DNA of 64,000 nt from Fen-1362 sp049516395 (GTDB lineage Bacteria; Planctomycetota; Phycisphaerae; Sedimentisphaerales; Anaerobacaceae), in assembly GCA_049516395.1 (NCBI GenBank), contig JBEKTD010000009.1, forward strand, positions 42,388 to 106,387, given 5' to 3'. The translations under genes were made by a program, and so were the position numbers. The notes beneath the pieces were generated by a model that did no database searches, was not told where the DNA came from, and saw nothing but the letters and a program-made list of their open reading frames with translations. Of the stretch, positions 59,303 to 64,000 are shown piece after piece. Every line of letters starts with the position of its first letter. The stretch's first letter is position 1.

Positions 59303-60918
59303 GGGGTTACCCGAAGCACAATATGGCAAACAGTCATCGCAGGGATGGTATAAGTGAACGAGTTATTTGTGATGGTGTTGATTGCGGTGGTTTCCGAAAT
59401 GGTTGAACTGGTGTTATCGAATTTCCAGACCCTGCCGGCCAAGAAGTTTTGCGGACTGTTGATATTGAATGTCCCGGTGATATTGTCAGTTTGGCTTTTA
59501 TTGATAACTATAAGATGAAGCTCATTAGCATTGCTTGCGAATACAGAGGCGTAAATAGAGCTGTTCACCTTATCTGACATAGTCGCAGGAACGTTGGTAT
59601 CACCGAAAGTCGAATGGAGACCGTCGTAATTCCTGTACATTTGTACCGCTGTGTCAATATAGCCGCCACTTCCCCAGTAATTAGTCATATATACGCCATA
59701 CTTGCCGCAAATACCTAAGAAATCCGCTGTGGTAATACCGGTTGCCCATTGCTCAGAAGGGCCCCAGGTATATTCCGAGATTCCTATATTGGTGTCCAGA
59801 AAGTAAGTCTGTATGTCAGATTTAAATCTTGTGAGAATCGGCAAAAATTGCGCCCAATACGATTGGTTTACCCAGCTTGAACCGCCATTAGGATATGTAT
59901 TATTATTTGGACAAACATAACTTGTGTCCCATAAGGTTCTCGGCGCCTGCATTCTTGCGTTAAACAGTCGCGCATCGTTAAGACCGTCGGTACAAATACC
60001 ATGGCCGTTGCCGTCATCCTCCGGGGGATACCAGTGAACATCAAGAACATCAAGGAGCCTTCTTCCATTGGCATCCGACGCCTTTTTCATTTCATCAAGA
60101 TAATAACTTATGAACCAAGGCCGGCTTCCTTGCACGCTTGACCAGTCGGATGCACCGCACAGATTTAGGAACCCCGTGAACACGCAAAGGACAGGTCCCG
60201 TTATTTGGGCATTGGGGTCAACATTTTTGACTGCTGTCGCACAAGCAACGCCTTTGTCTCTAATTTCCTGGCATAAGGGATGTGCCGGATGAACTTCGTA
60301 ATGAGTTGCATTCCAAATGTCAACCTCATTATCCAAAGAGTAGAATTTGACTCCGGTCGGAGTGCCTGCATAACCATATTTCCAAACGAGAAAATTCACG
60401 AATTCATCCATATAAACAACGCCATCGGAAGTGTTTGGATTGTTCGGCGGACTGCAGAATGGAGCGCCTTTGGCGAATTGAACGGGATAAAAATACTGCG
60501 ATGGAGCAGGGAAGGCATTCAAATCCATCCCAGAGACTGGAGCGGAAACGTAACCTGCCAATTGCAGGGTTACTATAGAGTCCTGGTTAACTGAATTAGA
60601 CTGGTCGATGAGTTTAGTATAGCCCAGGCCGGGTACCGGGGGATTCGATGAATCCCACATCGTGTCGTTTTCAAAATAATAGTCGCTGCCGGCATTGGAC
60701 CAGTTGTTTTCCCAGTTATAGGCGGTGCAGCGGTTTCCGCCGATTCTTTGAATGGTGTAATCCGTGTCCATGTAAAAGTTTGTGCCGTATATGTATTTGC
60801 TGATGGGTGTTCGAGTTGAGTTGGTATTGATGTTATACGTAACATTTATATTAGCCACGCCAACAGAGGAACAGAAAGCCCAAAAAACAATAACCGCAAC
60901 AAATTTTTTTGACCTCAT
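58381..60918 (-). CDS. Glycoside hydrolase family 44 enzyme with Ig, PA14 and dockerin-like modules
   Basis: The 845-residue secreted enzyme (start 60918, AGGAG eight bases upstream) has a signal peptide ending near residue 24. The GH44 barrel shows the family N-terminus PISKYIYGTNFYM and RIGGNRCTAYNWENNWSNAG. The likely acid/base Glu is in FYSLDNEVDIW and the nucleophile Glu in IGISEYTWGP. An Ig-like domain (about 540-630), PA14 (about 635-785, with GTRIRGYLYPPTSGNYTFWI) and a dockerin-like tail (DYSTFAGQWL, DRDRDGNVQIDDLMIFAEWW) follow. GH44 enzymes cut xyloglucan and beta-1,4-glucans. It sits in a row with GH5 and CBM6 genes, so a plant-glucan system is likely. Confidence 0.9.
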   Translation of the reverse strand: MRSKKFVAVIVFWAFCSSVGVANINVTYNINTNSTRTPISKYIYGTNFYMDTDYTIQRIGGNRCTAYNWENNWSNAGSDYYFENDTMWDSSNPPVPGLGYTKLIDQSNSVNQDSIVTLQLAGYVSAPVSGMDLNAFPAPSQYFYPVQFAKGAPFCSPPNNPNTSDGVVYMDEFVNFLVWKYGYAGTPTGVKFYSLDNEVDIWNATHYEVHPAHPLCQEIRDKGVACATAVKNVDPNAQITGPVLCVFTGFLNLCGASDWSSVQGSRPWFISYYLDEMKKASDANGRRLLDVLDVHWYPPEDDGNGHGICTDGLNDARLFNARMQAPRTLWDTSYVCPNNNTYPNGGSSWVNQSYWAQFLPILTRFKSDIQTYFLDTNIGISEYTWGPSEQWATGITTADFLGICGKYGVYMTNYWGSGGYIDTAVQMYRNYDGLHSTFGDTNVPATMSDKVNSSIYASVFASNANELHLIVINKSQTDNITGTFNINSPQNFLAGRVWKFDNTSSTISETTAINTITNNSFTYTIPAMTVCHIVLRVTPLNVSITSPLDGDRFTSGNDIIIEANASAVNGFVTKVEFFQGLTKLGEDTEPPYSYTWNDVNLGRYSLTARATDNNNGTTTSTAVNINVVSGDATGFILREWWTGISGTSVSNLTSDINYPTNPNGRALLTSLEGPTNWADNYGTRIRGYLYPPTSGNYTFWIASDDNGQLWLSTDDNPSNAVLIAYVNDWTNSHEWTKYTTQTSTPKLLLAGHKYYIEALQKEGGGGDNIAVAWQGPGITQQVIDGAYLSPYLYNFTDYSTFAGQWLKTNCNQSNAWCSGADRDRDGNVQIDDLMIFAEWWLYDSE

Positions 60919-60994
60919 CACCATATCTCCTAAAAAACAAATCCACCTAAAATAAATCCAACCACTATATCACAGCCAATTTGCCTACACCGGC

Positions 60995-61920
60995 TTATTC
61001 GCTGTCATAAAGCCACCATTCGGCAAATGTCATCAGGTCATCCATTTGTACATTGCCGTCACGGTCGCGGTCTGCGCCCATACACCATGCATTGGACTGA
61101 TTGCAATTAGTTTTAAGCCACTGGCCAGCAAACGTCGAGTAATCTGTGAAATTATATAAATAAGGCGACAGATATACTCCATCAATTACCTGTTGCGTTA
61201 TACCCGGCCCCTGCCAGGCCACAGCGATATTGTCACCGCCGCCGGCTTCTTTTTGTAATGCCTCGATGTAATATTTGTGTCCGGCAAGTAGTGGTTTTGG
61301 CGACGACTGCTGATTACTTTCTTTGTTCCATTCGCGAGAATTCGTCCAGTTTGCCACATACGCAATCTGGACAGCGTGACAAGGGTCGTCATCTGTGCTA
61401 AGCCTCAACGAGCCGGCGTCATCGCTTGCAATCCAGAACGTATAGTTGCCGTCTGCAGGCGGATACAGATACCCGCGAATACGTGTTCCGTAATTATCCG
61501 CCCAGTTTGTCGGCCCTTCCAGTAAGGTAATCAGTGCTCGCCCATTTGGGTTCGTCGGATAATTTATGTCCGAAGTCAGGTTGCTCACTGCCGCTCCTGT
61601 AGTAATACCGGTCCACCATTCACGAAGAATAAAGCCGGTAGCATCGCCGTTTACTACTGCCACATTAACTTCTGTCGAAATACCTACTCCGCCATTATTA
61701 TCGGTTGCCCAGGCGGTAAGGCTGTATCGACCGACGTTTACATCGCTCCATATATAAGAATAAGGCGGGGTCGTATCAGTTCCTAATAATGTTGTACCCT
61801 GATAGAAATCGACTTTAGTTACCGTGCCGCCACTGACAGATGCAGTAGCATTGATGGTGATATTTGCAGGAGCGGTAAATACAGTCCCATCTGATGGCAG
61901 CGTAATCGAGACCGTCGGCA
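60995..61920 (-). repeat. Shared Ig/PA14/dockerin-like module, copy in the GH5 gene
   Basis: The module of about 310 codons parallels 58381-59302 with roughly 85-90 percent identity by eye. It is offset by 2614 bases from the first copy. Confidence 0.8.
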
Positions 61921-63037
61921 GATTGCTTGGGGGGGGTGGGAGCGCGGCGCCTCCCGTCAAAGCATTTATGTTGTCCGAGTCAACCTCCGCACCCGTGGTC
62001 CAGTCGAAGGTCACCCCCGCGATGTCCCAAAAGATGGGCTTCAATCCATGGCTGTTGGCATAATCAACAACAGTCTTATGGTAATACGTCCTCCCCCGAA
62101 GATGCAAGTCAAGGTCCGCACCCGAAAGTTGAGTCGTGCGCTTCATGGCCTCGAACTCGCCAAGCACCACGGGGATTCCTTGGCTTACGAACTTGTCGGT
62201 CATTTTCTGGAATTCCGCCGCCATATAGTCCTCTTCGCCCCAGGTCGGGTTGTGAGCGGTATCGGTGGTGGAATGATAACCATGTCCCCAATAGAAGAAC
62301 TGATTGCCCCACGATTGATCTGAGGTCATCATGACGTAGTTATACGGGGAATAATAGTGTATCTCGACCATCAGGCGGCCGGTCGCCGAGTCCGTAGGCA
62401 ATGTATTCATCAACGAGTAGGTGAGGTCAATATCCGTGTTTGGCCCCTGGACCAGAAGCCAGCGGGTACTATTGTTACCGCCTGTGGCGCGGACTGCATT
62501 CACAAACGTCTGTTCATAAGCTAACAACGTGGACATCTCCGCGGCAGTGTCAGCGCCTGGTTCATTGCAGCCGGCAAACAGTAAGTGGTCATCGTAATTG
62601 ACAAAGGTGTTCGCGATCTGTGTCCAGTAGGCCTTTTGCTTCGCGTTGATCGTTGTATTCACATCATTCGTAATGTTATTTTCCAGCCAGCCGCCATCCC
62701 AGTGGCAGTTGATAATGACGTACAGGTTCCTGGCATAACACCAGTCAACCACCTGTTTGACCCGCGCCATATATGTAGAATCAATCACGTACGTGGTCTG
62801 GTTGGCGTGACTGTCCCACGCGCACGGGATGCGAACAGTGTTGAACCCAGCGTCAGCGACCGCGTTGATCAGCGCCTGGGTGGCCGCCGGGCCCCAGCAA
62901 CCTTCACCACAGGGCGGCTCCAATGTATTTCCGAGATTCCACCCGTAGGTCGGCGTTGGCAGCTGCGCTAACGTGACTACCGGAAGCATCAGTAGACACA
63001 CGTTCGCAACAATCAGAGCATTCAATCGTTCGTTCAT
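60995..63037 (-). CDS. Glycoside hydrolase family 5 endoglucanase with Ig, PA14 and dockerin-like modules
   Basis: The 680-residue secreted enzyme has a signal peptide (ALIVANVCLLMLPVVTLAQ). The GH5 barrel shows YGWNLGNTLEPP, GFNTVRIPCAWDSH, VIINCHWDGGW, the acid/base Glu in FAGCNEPGAD and the nucleophile Glu in PVVLGEFEAM. The Ig-like, PA14 and dockerin-like tail is almost the same as in the GH44 protein. It probably attacks cellulose, mixed glucan or mannan backbones. The gene lies 76 bases upstream of GH44 on the same strand, so a shared transcript is possible. Confidence 0.9.
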   Translation of the reverse strand: MNERLNALIVANVCLLMLPVVTLAQLPTPTYGWNLGNTLEPPCGEGCWGPAATQALINAVADAGFNTVRIPCAWDSHANQTTYVIDSTYMARVKQVVDWCYARNLYVIINCHWDGGWLENNITNDVNTTINAKQKAYWTQIANTFVNYDDHLLFAGCNEPGADTAAEMSTLLAYEQTFVNAVRATGGNNSTRWLLVQGPNTDIDLTYSLMNTLPTDSATGRLMVEIHYYSPYNYVMMTSDQSWGNQFFYWGHGYHSTTDTAHNPTWGEEDYMAAEFQKMTDKFVSQGIPVVLGEFEAMKRTTQLSGADLDLHLRGRTYYHKTVVDYANSHGLKPIFWDIAGVTFDWTTGAEVDSDNINALTGGAALPPPPSNLPTVSITLPSDGTVFTAPANITINATASVSGGTVTKVDFYQGTTLLGTDTTPPYSYIWSDVNVGRYSLTAWATDNNGGVGISTEVNVAVVNGDATGFILREWWTGITTGAAVSNLTSDINYPTNPNGRALITLLEGPTNWADNYGTRIRGYLYPPADGNYTFWIASDDAGSLRLSTDDDPCHAVQIAYVANWTNSREWNKESNQQSSPKPLLAGHKYYIEALQKEAGGGDNIAVAWQGPGITQQVIDGVYLSPYLYNFTDYSTFAGQWLKTNCNQSNAWCMGADRDRDGNVQMDDLMTFAEWWLYDSE

Positions 63038-63191
63038 CTCTTACCGCTCTTTCTGTTTGTGGCACAAACGAAAGATGTACCACGAGTTAATATTTACCAA
63101 GAGTCAAAGTAGATACAACGTTTCATCGTCACTGACAATCCAGGTATTCACGCCGTCAACACCATCGAGTCACTACGCTACGAGTAACAAT

Positions 63192-63246
63192 AAAAAAGGC
63201 CACTCTTGCTGATTTCTTGCGACAGCAAAACACAGGGGTGGCCTTT
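63192..63246 (-). terminator. Terminator after the CBM6/PA14 gene
   Basis: On the minus strand AAAGGCCAC pairs with GTGGCCTTT over 9 bp, and an inner hairpin TTGCTG/CAGCAA sits between, followed by six T. Confidence 0.75.
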
Positions 63247-63274
63247 ATATTCGTAATCAACCTGACTTTATCAG

Positions 63275-64000
63275 CTACTCGCCGCCGTAGAGCCACCAGT
63301 TCTCGGCAAACTGCAACAGGTCATCAAGCTGAACTTTGCCGTCATGGTTATAATCGCAGCCTTGGCACCAGCCATTGGTTAATTTGCAATTGGTCTTCAG
63401 CCACTGGTTCGCAAAATTACTGAAGTCCACAAAGCCAATAACATACGGAGACAAATAAGCGCCTGTAATGGCCTGTCTGATTATGCCTGGCCCTTCCCAG
63501 CCAATTGCAATATTGTCGATGCCGCTGTTTTGTTTGTGTCTTGCCTCGATATAATAGGCCCCTCCCGCAACCAGTGTTATTGCTGATGACTTCTGTTCCG
63601 CAGCGTAATCCCATTGATAATCATTTACCTCGTTCGATACCTGGCAGATTTTTACAGCATTGGCAGGATTTTCATCGGTACTTAACCATAATTCGCTGGC
63701 ATTATCGCTGGCAATGTAAAAATAATATGTTCCGGTGGTAACAGGATGCAGGTATCCCCTAATCCTTGTACCGTAACCCTGGGTCCAGTTTGTAGGCCCC
63801 TCAAAACTATGCTCCAAAAACCTGCTGTTAGGATCCCAGGGGTAATTCACATTTGATGTCAGATTGCTGACTGCTCCTCCTGATATGCCTAACCAAACCT
63901 CGCGAAGAGCCAAACCGGTGCCGTTGCCGAATTTCGTAAATACGAGCTTATCGATGCTCCAGTCATTCGTATCCATCAACAGCCGCATAGTATGCGGGCC
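63275..64000 (-). CDS. Secreted protein with CBM6 end, PA14 and dockerin-like tail (partial)
   Basis: The frame runs out of the window at 64000. The first visible residues GPHTMRLLMDTNDWSIDKL are the usual end of a CBM6 carbohydrate-binding module, followed by PA14 (GTRIRGYLHPVTTGTYYFYI) and a dockerin-like tail (DFSNFANQWL, DHNHDGKVQLDDLLQFAENWW-type). It differs clearly from the GH44/GH5 tails but has the same order. The upstream catalytic domain lies outside. The ATG at 63988 is an internal Met. Confidence 0.82.
   Translation of the reverse strand, partial: GPHTMRLLMDTNDWSIDKLVFTKFGNGTGLALREVWLGISGGAVSNLTSNVNYPWDPNSRFLEHSFEGPTNWTQGYGTRIRGYLHPVTTGTYYFYIASDNASELWLSTDENPANAVKICQVSNEVNDYQWDYAAEQKSSAITLVAGGAYYIEARHKQNSGIDNIAIGWEGPGIIRQAITGAYLSPYVIGFVDFSNFANQWLKTNCKLTNGWCQGCDYNHDGKVQLDDLLQFAENWWLYGGE

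Noticed and set aside
1..64000. tRNA, rRNA, CRISPR array, prophage or insertion-sequence transposase
   Set aside because: None of the expected motifs, spaced repeats or transposase frames were seen on either strand.

Overview
The window looks like a chromosomal contig from a Gram-negative planctomycete of the class Phycisphaerae (Sedimentisphaerales-like), probably a polysaccharide-degrading anaerobe or facultative anaerobe. The evidence is indirect but consistent. Secreted proteins end in a short planctomycete-type dockerin-like tail (pattern FxxFAxxWL ... DxxxFAEWWL). There are ADP-heptose and heptosyltransferase genes for lipopolysaccharide, a PEP-CTERM protein, many Tat substrates with 4Fe-4S clusters, McsA/McsB arginine kinase genes, and siroheme-dependent heme synthesis genes. 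No tRNA, rRNA, CRISPR array or complete insertion sequence was seen.

Layout. 1-7.3 kb: end of murQ overlapping a sodium/solute symporter, then on the minus strand tyrS-avtA, hldD and an aldo/keto reductase. 7.4-11.2 kb: a minus-strand redox operon (DUF6599, DUF362, a NapH-NapG-like fused polyferredoxin, then the aldo/keto reductase) behind a perfect-consensus promoter. 11.4-17.1 kb: Gfo/Idh/MocA oxidoreductase, a CXXCH protein, a nitrilase-family hydrolase, tatA-tatC and a B12-binding radical SAM gene. 17.1-24.5 kb: a ferredoxin, a beta-CASP RNase-like protein, a 1194-residue papain-family multidomain protein and lexA. 24.8-28.5 kb: a GntR/ABC/membrane-protein cassette. 28.7-34 kb: gap-pgk, a PEP-CTERM phosphodiesterase, rpe and accD. 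34-39.2 kb: comF, small unknowns, an orphan gene of unfamiliar type and manB. 39.3-42.5 kb: ileS behind what reads as a ribosome-mediated attenuator. 42.5-52 kb: LPS core genes, Nudix, dnaK, mcsB, mcsA, a PTPS-like gene, coaD, ahbAB and ahbD. 52-58.3 kb: a 34-residue basic protein gene and a TolC-HlyD-MacB-type export operon. 58.4-64 kb: GH44, GH5 and a partial CBM6 protein, all ending in PA14 plus dockerin-like modules.

The most notable observation is upstream of ileS. A sigma70-like promoter is followed by a 36-codon leader ORF with six Ile codons among eight consecutive codons, then by three mutually complementary segments that can form either an antiterminator or a 14-bp intrinsic terminator. 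This is the full logic of isoleucine-tRNA-sensing transcription attenuation in front of isoleucyl-tRNA synthetase. Other points of interest are a polyferredoxin with an internal twin-arginine motif between its two halves, two cases in which only the 3' tail of a neighbouring gene is duplicated, an invasion of the lexA linker by repeats, and a run of glycan-degrading enzymes with near-identical C-terminal modules.

Functional themes. Several Tat-exported iron-sulfur proteins sit close to tatA-tatC. LPS core synthesis is split between hldD and the heptosyltransferase/kinase pair. Stress proteostasis is grouped as mcsA-mcsB-dnaK. All assignments were made by reading motifs in translated sequence; no database search was run.
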